Of a stretch of DNA of 64,000 nt, positions 1 to 9,738 are shown piece after piece. Position numbers and translations under genes: made by a program. Each line of letters opens with the position of its first letter. Positions within the stretch are counted from its first letter, which is position 1. The notes beneath the pieces were generated by a model. It had not been told where the DNA came from. It ran no database searches and was given only the letters and a program-made list of their open reading frames with translations. The stretch spans positions 1 through 64,000 of the forward strand of contig NZ_MUNY01000031.1 of NCBI RefSeq assembly GCF_002002735.1, read 5' to 3'. The DNA comes from Algoriphagus sp. A40 (GTDB lineage: Bacteria > Bacteroidota > Bacteroidia > Cytophagales > Cyclobacteriaceae).

Positions 1-253
1 TTGAACAAAGAAGGGAAGACGATACAAGTCCGTCTCCCCTTCACAGTCTGGCTGATGCCGACTTAAGTATCGAAATTTAAGAAAATCCTTATTTCTTCTT
101 GACTTTAAACACAGAATCTCAATGGTTGAAAAAGGGAAGATATTTCTTAAGTCAAATCAAAAAGCTTGGAAATGGAACAGAAGCTGCCCCGTCTTTTTAG
201 ACAGACTTTTTTGCCTTGGCAGAAAGGAGTAATTTTGACCAAAATCTCAATTC

Positions 254-964
254 ATGGCTGAAGTTCTTGTCATCACTCCGGTGAAAAATTCCATCGAAAC
301 GACCTTGGATACGGCAAGGGCTATCGCTTCTTCCGACGTTTCGGTCCGACATGTGATTTTCAATGATTTCAGCACAGAAGAAACAAAAGCCCGCCTGGAG
401 GAAAACAAATCCAAAATCGGCTATGAATTGATTCATATCGAAGAGCTGACTGATCACCCTTCCCCCAATTACAAACTGGTTTTGCAGATTTCCCAAAAGA
501 TGGCTTTGGAAGCAGGATTGCCACTGTTGGTGATCGAATCGGATGTGGTTATCAAATCAGACACAATTTCCAGTCTTCTTTCTTACAAGAGCAAAGGGGT
601 AAAACCCGGTTTGATCGGATCAGTTACAGTGGATGAAGCTGGAGTGGTAAATTTTCCCTATCTCAAATTCAAAGGGGTAAAGGAACCAGTCATCCAGACC
701 CAGCGAAGTCTGAGTTTTTGCTGTACCCTTTTTACTTTGGATTTTCTGAAAAGCTACGATTTCACAGGCTTGGATGAGGCTAAAGATTGGTACGACACAT
801 ACATTTCCAAAAAGTCCATCGAGTTAGGCTTTGAAAATGCGGTCTTGATGGATGCCCCGGTGTGGCACCGTCCGCATGCCAGCCGTCCCTGGAAACAATT
901 GAAATACAGCAATCCGCTGAAGTATTACTTTTTGAAATTTTGGAAGGGGTTGGATAAAATCTGA
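254..964 (+). CDS. GT-A fold (family 2-like) glycosyltransferase
   Basis: A 236-residue cytosolic protein. The N-terminus (residues 3-45) has the beta-strand, VKN turn and NDFST segment typical of a GT-A nucleotide-sugar binding fold. Around residues 90-100 a hydrophobic strand ends in ESDVV, at the place of the DXD metal-binding motif. The C-terminus (HRPHASRPWK) may be the acceptor side. There is no signal peptide or membrane segment. It converges with a second glycosyltransferase, with no gap between the two stop codons, which suggests a surface polysaccharide region continuing left of the window. The transferred sugar cannot be told. Confidence 0.8.
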   Translation: MAEVLVITPVKNSIETTLDTARAIASSDVSVRHVIFNDFSTEETKARLEENKSKIGYELIHIEELTDHPSPNYKLVLQISQKMALEAGLPLLVIESDVVIKSDTISSLLSYKSKGVKPGLIGSVTVDEAGVVNFPYLKFKGVKEPVIQTQRSLSFCCTLFTLDFLKSYDFTGLDEAKDWYDTYISKKSIELGFENAVLMDAPVWHRPHASRPWKQLKYSNPLKYYFLKFWKGLDKI

Positions 965-1744
965 TCAAAGCTTTCCAAGCCATTTCAGCAAGGTATTGTA
1001 TGGTTTTGACCAGGTTCTTTGAAACCTCAGAGGACCATTTAATTCTCTTTCAAAAAAATCACTATGTTTTGCATTCAGGTAAGCGATTCGCTCACGCTTT
1101 TTTTGATTGGTACCTGTTTTCTTGCGCTTGCTTCCGGAATGGATTCGATAGAAAAAACCGGTAAAGGGGAGTTTTACGACATCTCCTTCATCTTTTAATA
1201 TTTTTATCCAAAACTCCCAATCCTCACGACCCATTTTCATATCCTCTGAGAAGCCGCCCACTTTTTCCCAATCAGATTTCCTAAAAAGGGAACAGGCAAA
1301 AATCATATTATCTCTTGCAAGTAGATTCCTGCTGAATGGCTTGAGCTTCCAAGGTTTTGTGCCAAAATCGCCAAATTTTTCAGCCTCACAATAGACTACT
1401 TTCACCGATGGCTGGTGATCTAAAACTTTTGCAGCTTCAGACAAATAGTTTTTAGAAATCAAATCATCTGCACCGAGTGGGAATAAATAGATTCCTTTTG
1501 CAGCCTTGCATCCAGCGTTTAACGCAGCCGATGTACCGGCATTTGATTGATTGATTAGTTTTATTTCGGGATGATCTTCAGCTAGACCGGATGCAATCGC
1601 CAATGAACTGTCCGTTGATCCATCATCCACAACTATTATTTCGAGAGGTTTGTGGAGTGAGGCGAGCGCGGAAAGAACAGTTTCCTTCAAATATTTTTCC
1701 CCGTTGTATACCGGAATCACAACTGAAACTAGAGATTCAGACAT
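965..1744 (-). CDS. Family 2 glycosyltransferase
   Basis: A 259-residue classical GT2 enzyme that transfers a sugar from a nucleotide-sugar. It opens with SVVIPVYNGEKYL, followed by VVDDGSTD (about residues 37-44), an N-x-G-x-x-x-x-N motif (NAGTSAALNAG) and a GADDL segment at the DXD position. The REDWEFW motif near residue 170 fits the catalytic-base region (ED). The start codon overlaps the stop of the upstream FkbM methyltransferase by one base, so translation is probably coupled. The product is likely a cell-surface or secreted glycan. Specificity is unknown. Confidence 0.9.
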   Translation of the reverse strand: MSESLVSVVIPVYNGEKYLKETVLSALASLHKPLEIIVVDDGSTDSSLAIASGLAEDHPEIKLINQSNAGTSAALNAGCKAAKGIYLFPLGADDLISKNYLSEAAKVLDHQPSVKVVYCEAEKFGDFGTKPWKLKPFSRNLLARDNMIFACSLFRKSDWEKVGGFSEDMKMGREDWEFWIKILKDEGDVVKLPFTGFFYRIHSGSKRKKTGTNQKKRERIAYLNAKHSDFFERELNGPLRFQRTWSKPYNTLLKWLGKL

Positions 1745-2574
1745 TATTTAAAGAATTTTTCAAATCCACTGGTTGGGTTTTTCATGGCTAGATCGTTATC
1801 CCCGAATCTCTTTGTGGTGTAGCCTGCCTCTTTTAGGATATTCAATGCGAGTTGATAGTCACTCTCTGACAAGCCCGCATTTTCAAATACGACGACTTTA
1901 GGTTGATGCTTTTTTAAGTCAAAAATTCGAATCACTTCCAAATCAAAACCCTCTGCATCTATTTGAAGCAAATCGATTTTCTTAATTTTAAATTCCCGGA
2001 TTAGACTTTCAGGAGAGATTACCCTTACTTCCTCCTGACTAATCCATTTTGATTTGTCTGTAGGAATCGTTTCCCCGTATTTTTTACAATTGTATGCTAC
2101 TATTCCGCTATCGTATGCCTTGAGTACTTGGTTTTTGGAAAACGAAGAAAGGCCGGTAGCCCATCGAGTTGAAGAAAATCCAATTTTATACATCTGAAGC
2201 ATCCCATCCTCAGCTCCTATCGCCGCATTTAAGACATTTATTCCGGCATTCTTAGCGTAAATTTTCTGAGTAAATTCAGTGAATACAAATTTTTGAGGCT
2301 CAAGTAACACGCCATTCCAATTGTCTCTCTTAATGAACTTATGGATCGGATCATTACTTATCCCATCATTGGCACCGATCTGTATTACCGTAAAATCTCC
2401 TTTTTTTGAAAGCGAGTAAGCGCTAAGAAATTCACTTAGGCTTCCCTTTTTCGGGCGGTACAAATATTTATAAAAACCCAAAAAAACCGGGCTTTGTGTC
2501 GCACTCAAATGGAAGCGATACTTTTTCCATTTATTTTGAATTTTTCGCTTGAAAGACAAATTTGCGGTTTGCAC
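1744..2574 (-). CDS. FkbM family methyltransferase
   Basis: A 276-residue SAM-dependent methyltransferase of the FkbM family. The SAM-binding motif is VIQIGANDGISNDP (about residues 63-76), followed by an acidic strand ending in LLEP. The later IDLLQIDAEGFDLEVI motif (about residues 200-215) is characteristic of the family. The first 45 residues are basic and unannotated. It is the first gene of a two-gene unit with the GT2 gene (1-base overlap), so it probably O-methylates a sugar of a surface polysaccharide. A noncoding stretch of about 770 bp lies upstream. Confidence 0.88.
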   Translation of the reverse strand: MQTANLSFKRKIQNKWKKYRFHLSATQSPVFLGFYKYLYRPKKGSLSEFLSAYSLSKKGDFTVIQIGANDGISNDPIHKFIKRDNWNGVLLEPQKFVFTEFTQKIYAKNAGINVLNAAIGAEDGMLQMYKIGFSSTRWATGLSSFSKNQVLKAYDSGIVAYNCKKYGETIPTDKSKWISQEEVRVISPESLIREFKIKKIDLLQIDAEGFDLEVIRIFDLKKHQPKVVVFENAGLSESDYQLALNILKEAGYTTKRFGDNDLAMKNPTSGFEKFFK

Positions 2575-3292
2575 GATTGGTGGAGTGAGGAGGTGGCAGA
2601 AAATTAATTTTTCAAAAATACAACAAAAATAAAATACATTCCCCGGACTACATTTACAGGAAAAATGATTTTAAAAAATCCTCAGAAGATAAATTTGATT
2701 GCTTTTGGCAGAAATTAGAAAATGGCCTGAACTGATTTGATCCAAAAAACACCCGGTATTTTACTCGTTTTTTTCAGGATTCAAAGATTCCAGAAGTATT
2801 GCCAAATGCAACTTCATTAACTGACTTGAAGAAACCATTTGTATTGCAGTTAACTTTTGTTGGAGAAATCACTTTCAATTCGGGATGAATGGGTGAATTT
2901 GGTCTGCGATAGAAGTTGAGGAATCAGTCGATTCAAGGTTCACAATAACATTTGAAAAAAGGGCGATGTGATGATTTGAGAGAATAAAGGAAGTTTAATC
3001 ATAGAGTTTTTCTTCATTAATGACAGGTTTTACCACACTGGCCTATGATTGGGGTATTTTCATTTTTAAAAGTATCTGTATACTCTAAGGTGATTTTCTG
3101 CATATCAAATTGGGATTTTCCTTTGATCAATATATTTTTTTTTCAATCAAACGATTAAAATCCAAATAAAAATTTGATTAATCGAAATCTATAAATAATT
3201 TTATTCTCGGTGATTAACAACTTTTCTCTATCCTTCTTTTTCAAAAATGAGATTCGAAAGAATCCATTTTTCGAACTCTGACAGTTTTGAAG
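2575..3292. other. Long intergenic region with no recognised gene
   Basis: AT-rich stretch of about 720 bp between the divergent FkbM and DUF4421-like genes. No open frame has a convincing protein signature, and no tRNA or known ncRNA core (rnpB, SRP, 6S) was recognised. It ends at an intrinsic-terminator-like hairpin, so a short plus-strand transcript may end there. Confidence 0.4.
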
Positions 3293-3321
3293 GAACCCTG
3301 GCGAAAGTCAGGGTTCTTTTT
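3293..3321 (+). terminator. Terminator-like hairpin upstream of an OM protein gene
   Basis: Perfect 8-bp stem GAACCCTG/CAGGGTTC with an 8-base loop, followed by TTTTT. It lies 28 bases before the preferred ATG of the next gene. It therefore either ends an upstream small transcript or acts as a leader attenuator. Confidence 0.6.
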
Positions 3322-3348
3322 GTTAATATTCGAATAGATTATTTCTGT

Positions 3349-4359
3349 ATGAGGCCATTTAGCTTAACCCTCCTGGTTGTTTTGTTTTTGTTGGTTCCGG
3401 CCTTTGTAAAAGCCCAAACCAAAGGGCTTGACACTGCTTATATTAAGGATACTCCGGAGAAGATGATCCTGAGGGCTTATTTCTCCAGGAAGTACACCGA
3501 GATCAATTATGGAGATCAAATTGGAGTTTACGAACCCAATACCGGATTGAACCTTGGGGTCGGGGTAACTTTTCAAAAATTCACCTTAAACATCGGTGTT
3601 CCTGTTTCATTTTTGAACCCGGACAGGAAAGAAGAATGGCCAAGTTTCTTGGACTTGCAATCCCATATTTATCCAAACAGCTGGATAATTGACTTGTTTG
3701 GGCAGTTTTACAATGGGTATTACATCAAAGATTTTAATAACCCAGGCGAAGACTACCTCCGAAAGGATATCCGGGTAGTAAAACTGGGTGCTAGTGCCAG
3801 TTATCTTTTCAACGGAGAGAAGCTTTCTTTTGAGGCAGCATTTCACCAATCTGCCATTCAGAAGCGATCAGCCTTTTCACCTATGGTAGGTTTTGAAGCG
3901 TACCGTGTGAGAATCAGCGGAGATTCCTTGATTTTGCCTGAATCTGATGGGCCGATTTTGGGCAATTATTCCCGTGGAGATTTCTGGCAGGTGGGGCCCA
4001 ATGCCGGATTTGCAGGGACTTTGGTGATTGGAAAAGGGTTTTTCATCACCGGAGCAGCATCAGGAAACCTTGGTTTGGGGATTTCCAAGGCAGATCAGGA
4101 TAAGGAAACCAAAAACGTTGAACTAATGCCGGGGTATTTTTTGAGAGGATTTGCCGGATATAACGGAGACCGGATTTCCATCAATGTGAGTTATGTGTAT
4201 AAGCAACTGGATCTCACCAAGCAGCAGGACATTTCCCATTCAGTCAATACTGGAAACTACCGGCTCAATTTGATCTATAAAATCAACCCCGGTCCAAAGC
4301 TGACCAAAACCTACACGAAGTTTAATCCTCTCCAGATCATCAGCAGGATGAAGGATTGA
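3349..4359 (+). CDS. DUF4421-like outer membrane beta-barrel protein
   Basis: A 336-residue secreted protein. The ATG at 3349 is chosen because it begins a good signal peptide (MRPFSLTLLVVLFLLVPAFVKAQ is a basic end, hydrophobic core and A-x-A-like cleavage). An in-frame ATG further upstream at 3247 would place the terminator-like hairpin inside the gene. The mature part starts with a DTAYIKDTPEKMILRAY segment like DUF4421 proteins. It continues with alternating aromatic/polar strands (for example GVGVTFQKFTLNIGVPVSFL) and glycine-rich turns, as in an outer-membrane barrel of about 12 strands. No ligand is known. Family assignment is by eye. Confidence 0.65.
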   Translation: MRPFSLTLLVVLFLLVPAFVKAQTKGLDTAYIKDTPEKMILRAYFSRKYTEINYGDQIGVYEPNTGLNLGVGVTFQKFTLNIGVPVSFLNPDRKEEWPSFLDLQSHIYPNSWIIDLFGQFYNGYYIKDFNNPGEDYLRKDIRVVKLGASASYLFNGEKLSFEAAFHQSAIQKRSAFSPMVGFEAYRVRISGDSLILPESDGPILGNYSRGDFWQVGPNAGFAGTLVIGKGFFITGAASGNLGLGISKADQDKETKNVELMPGYFLRGFAGYNGDRISINVSYVYKQLDLTKQQDISHSVNTGNYRLNLIYKINPGPKLTKTYTKFNPLQIISRMKD

Positions 4360-4422
4360 TCGGATTATTCTGTTCCCTTCAATAATTTTTTAGCTTTGAT
4401 TTTCCAATCAATCCCCTTTTCC

Positions 4423-5967
4423 ATGACTGACGCATTTGGTATCCTTGAATCCTTGCAAAAAATCGGAGTTCAACCTGAAAACCTTGGCTCCTCAACAGGG
4501 ATGGATTGGATGGATTCCGGCGAAGATTTCCTTTCTTCCTTTTCTCCAGCTGACGGCAAACTGATAGCCAAAATCCAATTGGCGAATTCTGACACGTATG
4601 AGACCATTATTGCTCAGGCACATTTGGCTTTTGAAAAATGGAGAACCGTTCCTGCGCCTCAAAGAGGTGAAATTGTAAGAGAAATCGGGAATGCACTACG
4701 CGAAGTCAAAGCTGATTTGGGTAAACTCGTTTCTTACGAAATGGGAAAATCTTACCAGGAAGGCCTTGGCGAAGTTCAGGAAATGATCGACATCTGTGAT
4801 TTTGCCGTGGGACTTTCCCGTCAATTGTATGGACTGACGATGCATTCAGAGCGTCCTGGGCACCGAATGTACGAGCAATGGCATCCATTGGGGATCGTCG
4901 GGATTATTTCCGCGTTCAATTTTCCGGTAGCGGTGTGGTCTTGGAATGCTGCCTTGGCTTGGGTTTGTGGGGATGTCTGCGTTTGGAAACCTTCTGAGAA
5001 AGCCCCGCTTTCAGGAATTGCCTGTCAACATATTGTGGGGAAAATTTTTGCCAAGCATGGCATGCCGGAGGGGATTTCCAATTTGATTATCGGGGATTAT
5101 AAAATCGGGGAATTGATGTCACATGATCCAAGGGTTCCTTTGGTTTCTGCCACAGGATCTACCCGCATGGGGAAACTGGTGGGAAAAGCTGTGGGTGAAC
5201 GCCTGGGAAGATCACTACTCGAACTTGGAGGAAACAATGCCATCATCATCACTGAAAACGCAGACTTGGACATTGCGATCCGCGGAGCACTTTTCGGAGC
5301 GGTTGGTACAGGCGGTCAAAGATGTACCACAACCAGGAGGTTAATCATCCAGGAGAATGTTTATGAAGAAGTCAAAACCAGACTTGCATCAGCCTACTCC
5401 AAACTTATAATCGGAAATCCTCTGGACGAGAAAAACCACGTCGGTCCGCTTATAGATCAAGATGCAGTGAGAAATTATCTCGCGGCTATTGAAAAAGTAA
5501 AAACAGAAGGTGGAAAAGAGGTAGTAGGCGGGGGAGTTCTATCTGGTATAGGATACGAATCCGGATGCTATGTAAAGCCTGCCATCTATGAGGCAGAAAA
5601 TCATTATGAAATCGTCCAGCATGAGACTTTTGCACCGGTTCTTTATTTGATCAAATTTAAAACCTTGGCTGAGGCCATCGCTTTGCAAAATGGCGTTCCA
5701 CAGGGGCTTTCCTCTGCTATCATGACAACGAATATGCGTGAAGCAGAAGCATTCTTATCCGCTTCAGGATCGGACTGTGGCATTGCCAATGTCAATATCG
5801 GGACATCCGGAGCAGAAATCGGGGGAGCATTTGGAGGGGAAAAAGAAACCGGAGGAGGACGTGAATCAGGATCAGATTCCTGGAAAGCCTACATGCGCCG
5901 CCAGACCAATACGATCAATTACTCGACTTCTTTGCCTTTGGCACAGGGAATCAAGTTTGATATATAG
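4423..5967 (+). CDS. ALDH7-type aldehyde dehydrogenase (alpha-aminoadipate semialdehyde dehydrogenase-like)
   Basis: A 514-residue NAD(P)-dependent aldehyde dehydrogenase. GIISAFNFPVAVWSWN, KPSEKAPL and GSTRMGK are cofactor-binding segments. ELGGNNA carries the general-base Glu, and the nucleophilic Cys lies in GTGGQRCTTTRR. The doubled Asn (GGNNA) and the GQRCTT sequence match the antiquitin/ALDH7 subfamily, which oxidises alpha-aminoadipate semialdehyde in lysine catabolism. The ATG at 4423 is preferred to an upstream TTG. The gene stands alone with no lysine-degradation neighbours, so the substrate is inferred from family only. Confidence 0.88.
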   Translation: MTDAFGILESLQKIGVQPENLGSSTGMDWMDSGEDFLSSFSPADGKLIAKIQLANSDTYETIIAQAHLAFEKWRTVPAPQRGEIVREIGNALREVKADLGKLVSYEMGKSYQEGLGEVQEMIDICDFAVGLSRQLYGLTMHSERPGHRMYEQWHPLGIVGIISAFNFPVAVWSWNAALAWVCGDVCVWKPSEKAPLSGIACQHIVGKIFAKHGMPEGISNLIIGDYKIGELMSHDPRVPLVSATGSTRMGKLVGKAVGERLGRSLLELGGNNAIIITENADLDIAIRGALFGAVGTGGQRCTTTRRLIIQENVYEEVKTRLASAYSKLIIGNPLDEKNHVGPLIDQDAVRNYLAAIEKVKTEGGKEVVGGGVLSGIGYESGCYVKPAIYEAENHYEIVQHETFAPVLYLIKFKTLAEAIALQNGVPQGLSSAIMTTNMREAEAFLSASGSDCGIANVNIGTSGAEIGGAFGGEKETGGGRESGSDSWKAYMRRQTNTINYSTSLPLAQGIKFDI

Positions 5968-6075
5968 ATTTTCTTGTCACCAGGCTACAGATAACAGTCC
6001 ACCAAAAAATTCAGAGACAATACGTTTGAAAGACTGTTAACCAATCGTTCGCTGCTCCTGCCGACTGCAAACTGG

Positions 6076-7026
6076 CTACAGCTTTTCCTCCAACAAGGTC
6101 TTTTTCATCTCCTGGAGTCTCCCTACCTCGTCTGGTGAAAGGGTAGGGAAGGTTAGGTCCATTTCAGCTAGGGCATGGATGATTGCCGAAGCTACGGCGA
6201 TCCTGGCGTAAGGCTTGTCATCTGCCGGGATAACATACCAAGGACTATTTTTAGTGGAGGTTTTGCGGATTGCATCCTCATAGGCTTTCATGTATTGGTC
6301 CCAATAGCCTCTTTCCTCTATGTCCCCAGAGTTGAATTTCCAGTTTTTGTCAGGTTCATTGATTCGCTCTAGGAACCGTTGCTTTTGTTCTTCTTTGGAC
6401 ACGTTGAGAAAGATCTTAATCACTTTCGTGCCGTTTCGGTGGAGATGTTTTTCGAAACTTTGAATGTCTTCCAGTCTCTCCTCCCAGATTTTCTTGGTGA
6501 CGAGATTTTGGGGGAGTTTTTGGTTTTTCAGGATGCCTTCGTGTACCCGCACCACCAGTACTTCCTCGTAGTAGGAGCGATTGAAGATTCCTATTTTCCC
6601 ACGTTCTGGAAGTTCCTTGATGCATCGCCAAAGAAAATCATGATCCAATTCTTCCGCATTTGGCGCTTTGAATGAGGTGACGTGACAGCCTTGAGGATTG
6701 ATTCCTGAGAGGACATGCTTGATGGCTCCGTCTTTTCCGGCAGCATCCATCGCCTGGAAGATCACCAACAACGCCCACTTATCCTGAGCGTAAAGCACTT
6801 CCTGAAGCTCAGCAAGCGCATCTATGCCCTGCTCCAGGGCTTCCTTGAACGTCGATTTATCTTCCGGACCAAACGTTTTTTTTGGAGTTGTGGAAAAATT
6901 TTTGAGTTTGAAGTCCTTTCCGTCGCCGACGCAGTACCGGTTGGAGAATTTTTTTGCGCGCTTGATTAGCTCTTCGTCACTCATTTTTTTCAGTGCCTTG
7001 GCTGTTGGATTTTCGTCTCCTTTCAT
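6076..7026 (-). CDS. Polyphosphate kinase 2 family protein (class III-like)
   Basis: A 316-residue cytosolic enzyme that transfers phosphate between polyphosphate and nucleotides. The Walker A-like motif FQAMDAAGKDG (about residues 85-95) is followed by LSGINPQGCHVTSFKAP, the lid segment FNRSYYEEVLVVRVH, and a late WYVIPADDKPYAR motif. The whole pattern closely follows class III PPK2 enzymes, which can phosphorylate both AMP and ADP. The first ATG (7026) was chosen. A GTG at 7101 would add 25 residues unlike the family. It points away from the phosphofructokinase gene and may share its promoter region. Confidence 0.9.
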   Translation of the reverse strand: MKGDENPTAKALKKMSDEELIKRAKKFSNRYCVGDGKDFKLKNFSTTPKKTFGPEDKSTFKEALEQGIDALAELQEVLYAQDKWALLVIFQAMDAAGKDGAIKHVLSGINPQGCHVTSFKAPNAEELDHDFLWRCIKELPERGKIGIFNRSYYEEVLVVRVHEGILKNQKLPQNLVTKKIWEERLEDIQSFEKHLHRNGTKVIKIFLNVSKEEQKQRFLERINEPDKNWKFNSGDIEERGYWDQYMKAYEDAIRKTSTKNSPWYVIPADDKPYARIAVASAIIHALAEMDLTFPTLSPDEVGRLQEMKKTLLEEKL

Positions 7027-7219
7027 GTGGTTTTTATCAAGAAAAATGAACTGGCTGATTTGCTTCTTCCAAAGAATGCTTATTTCTGTTCGAATAGTCA
7101 CTTTTTAGGCTATAGCCTGTAAAAAGATACACTGAAATTCTTGAAATATTCCTTACCTTATTTTTCCAGGTCATTGCAAAAAAATAAGCCTGCATTCTGA
7201 CAAACTGTTTAATTGTGCT

Positions 7220-8311
7220 ATGAAGAAACTATTGGTTGCCACTGGAGGTGGAGACTGTCCCGGACTCAATGCAGTCATTCGGGGAATTGTAAAACGGGCC
7301 TCAAAACAGGCAGACTGGGAGGTCTGGGGAAGTTTTGAAGCCTTAAATGGACTGATGGAAGAGCCGACTCGACTGATCAGATTGGATGAAAAGACTGTTT
7401 CGGGAATTCATGTCAGAGGAGGAACCATCCTGGGCACCACGAACAAAGGCAATCCGATGAATTTCCCTGAAAAACAGCCTGACGGCACGGTGAAATCTGT
7501 CAATCGAATTCCCTGGCTGGTCGACCGATTAAAGGCGAAAGGTTTTGATGCTGTCATTAACATCGGTGGGGACGGGTCTCAAGCAATTTCCCAGGCCATG
7601 TTTGAGGCGGGGATGCCTGTAGTCGGTGTGCCAAAGACAATCGACAACGACCTTAATTCCACTGATTTTACATTCGGTTTTCAGACAGCCGTGCAAACTG
7701 CTTCCGATTCTTTTGACCGTCTTGTGACGACTGCCAGCAGCCATCACCGCGTGATGATCATGGAAGTAATGGGTCGGGATGCTGGCTGGATTGCATTGTA
7801 TACAGCCATTTCCGGAGGAGCAGAGATTTGCCTGATTCCCGAGATTCCTTATGATCTTAAGGTAGTTGTGGAAAAACTGAAAGGCAGATATAAGGATGGT
7901 CGAGGCTTTGCCAATATCGTGATTGCAGAGGGAGCGAAGGCAAAAGACGGGACTATCACCTCGACCAAAGGTGAAGAGGGCAGGCATGCCGTTCGTTTGG
8001 GTGGTGTATGTTTTACCTTAAGCCAGCAGTTAAAAGATGCCGGAATTGAAGCCGATATTCGGGAAACGGTTCTCGGACATACGCAGAGAGGCGGAACTCC
8101 GGTTGCATTTGACAGGGTCATTGCATCGGTTTTTGGAGTGAAAGCGATGGAACTGATCCTAGAGGAAAAATTTGGACATTTAGTTGTCCTCAAAAACAAC
8201 GATTACACTTCTGTTCCGATCAAAGAAGCGATCAGCGCTTACAATTTTGTTGATCCTCAGGGGACTTTGGTCCAAGCTGCCAAAGGACTTGGAATTTGTT
8301 TCGGCGATTAG
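7220..8311 (+). CDS. 6-phosphofructokinase, group III type
   Basis: A 363-residue glycolytic enzyme that phosphorylates fructose 6-phosphate. It shows the N-terminal GGGDCPGLNAVIRG, the phosphate-donor loop NIGGDGSQAIS, the catalytic PKTIDNDLNSTD and the substrate-binding MEVMGRDAGWIA. Gly in GGDGS is the residue found in ATP-dependent enzymes, whereas the Lys in PKTIDND is typical of PPi-type sequences. This mixed pattern is known from group III ATP-dependent enzymes, so ATP use is favoured but not proven. Divergent from PPK2, with about 190 bp between them. Confidence 0.92.
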   Translation: MKKLLVATGGGDCPGLNAVIRGIVKRASKQADWEVWGSFEALNGLMEEPTRLIRLDEKTVSGIHVRGGTILGTTNKGNPMNFPEKQPDGTVKSVNRIPWLVDRLKAKGFDAVINIGGDGSQAISQAMFEAGMPVVGVPKTIDNDLNSTDFTFGFQTAVQTASDSFDRLVTTASSHHRVMIMEVMGRDAGWIALYTAISGGAEICLIPEIPYDLKVVVEKLKGRYKDGRGFANIVIAEGAKAKDGTITSTKGEEGRHAVRLGGVCFTLSQQLKDAGIEADIRETVLGHTQRGGTPVAFDRVIASVFGVKAMELILEEKFGHLVVLKNNDYTSVPIKEAISAYNFVDPQGTLVQAAKGLGICFGD

Positions 8312-8376
8312 AGTTGAATCTCTTTCTACGTAATTAAACCTAACCAATCATATAACCCTTTTTCACAAAAACCCAT

Positions 8377-9696
8377 ATGGCCAATCTTCCCTCCAGACCC
8401 TCCAAAAGCCTCTTTTTCCTAGGGTTGCTTATTTTCTTTGTCAGCTTTGCAGAGCTGTCTTTTGCTCAAATTCCGAGGCAATACCTGGAAATTTCTGTTT
8501 CACCGAATAAGCCGAATTGGGTCTATGAAGTCGGAGAGGAGGTTGAATTTATCGTTTCGGTCACCCAATCCGGACGACCTGTTGCAGTGGAGAATGTCAG
8601 GTATTTCGTCAAGGAGGAAAAGATGGAACCAATCCTAGAGGGTCCTTTGGAGCTGAAGGATGGAAAGGCTACAATTTCTGCCTCCGGAATGAAAACACCG
8701 GGATTTCTCAGGTGTGAGGTGTTTGCTACGATTGATGGGAAAGAATACCGCGGATTGGGAACCGCAGCTTTTGAGCCTGAAAAGATCCAGCCAACAGTCG
8801 AAATGCCTGCGGATTTTGAAGCTTTTTGGGAGGAAGGAAAAGCAGAACTTGCAAAAATCCCGATGGATACTAAAATGATCCATGTTCCAGAAAGAAGTAC
8901 GGAATCGGTAGATGTTTACCACGTGAATTTCCAAAATATCAGAAACAGCAGGATTTACGGAGTTTTGACTGTGCCAAAAGGAGGTGAAAAATACCCTGCC
9001 ATTTTGTTGGTTCCTGGAGCAGGAATCCGCCCATATTCAGGTGATTTGGGCAAAGCCGCAAGAGGTGCGATTACTTTGCAAATTGGCATTCACGGCATTC
9101 CGATAGATATGGCCCCGGAAGTTTATGCCAATTTGTCGAGTGGAGCCTTAAATGGATACTGGAATTTTAATGTTTCGGACAAGGACCTGTACTATTACAA
9201 GCGGGTTTATTTGGGATGCATCAGAGCAGTTGACTTTTTGGCTTCCTTACCGGAGTTTGACGGACAAAATCTTGGGATTCAAGGTGGAAGTCAAGGTGGA
9301 GCACTTTCAATCATTACGGCTGCCTTGGATCCGAGAATTAAATATTTGGCATCCATGTATCCTGCCATGAGCGATATGACTGGCTACCTGAATGGAAGGG
9401 CAGGAGGATGGCCTCATATTTTCGCAGGCAATAACCTTGAATATTTCAATTATCCCGATGCGATTGAAACAATTGGGTATTATGATGTGGTGAATTTTGC
9501 GAGGATATTGAAAACACCGGGTTTCTACTCTTGGGGATTTAATGACGACACCTGCCCTCCGACTTCATATTATTCAGCTTATAATCAAATCAAGGCTCCC
9601 AAAGAAGTATTTATAATTCCTGAGACAGGTCATTGGACCTATCCTGAGCAAGGTGTCAAATCTGATAATTGGCTTTTTGAAAAGTTGAAAAAATAG
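8377..9696 (+). CDS. Secreted acetylxylan esterase-like (AXE1 family) alpha/beta hydrolase
   Basis: A 439-residue exported protein. A signal peptide ends near SFAQIPRQ (about residue 31). Residues 35-130 look like an immunoglobulin-like domain, followed by the AXE1/cephalosporin-C deacetylase-type hydrolase. The nucleophile Ser is in IQGGSQGGALS, the acid Asp probably in NDDTCPPTSYY, and the His in ETGHWTYPEQG. Such enzymes remove acetyl groups from xylan or other acetylated sugars. No xylanase is adjacent, so the natural substrate is open. Confidence 0.88.
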   Translation: MANLPSRPSKSLFFLGLLIFFVSFAELSFAQIPRQYLEISVSPNKPNWVYEVGEEVEFIVSVTQSGRPVAVENVRYFVKEEKMEPILEGPLELKDGKATISASGMKTPGFLRCEVFATIDGKEYRGLGTAAFEPEKIQPTVEMPADFEAFWEEGKAELAKIPMDTKMIHVPERSTESVDVYHVNFQNIRNSRIYGVLTVPKGGEKYPAILLVPGAGIRPYSGDLGKAARGAITLQIGIHGIPIDMAPEVYANLSSGALNGYWNFNVSDKDLYYYKRVYLGCIRAVDFLASLPEFDGQNLGIQGGSQGGALSIITAALDPRIKYLASMYPAMSDMTGYLNGRAGGWPHIFAGNNLEYFNYPDAIETIGYYDVVNFARILKTPGFYSWGFNDDTCPPTSYYSAYNQIKAPKEVFIIPETGHWTYPEQGVKSDNWLFEKLKK

Positions 9697-9710
9697 AGTC
9701 GAAATAAGGT

Positions 9711-9738
9711 CTGAAAATCCTCAAATGGGGATTTTCAG
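9711..9738. terminator. Hairpin between convergent genes
   Basis: A 10-bp perfect stem CTGAAAATCC/GGATTTTCAG with an 8-base loop at the convergent end of the esterase and the small membrane-protein genes. There is no strong T-run on either strand, so termination is inferred from position. Confidence 0.45.

Noticed and set aside
1..253. A gene or terminator at the left edge
   Set aside because: An imperfect AAGGGAAGACG/CGTCTCCCCTT hairpin is present near base 10-42, but there is no T-run and no gene end visible to support a call.
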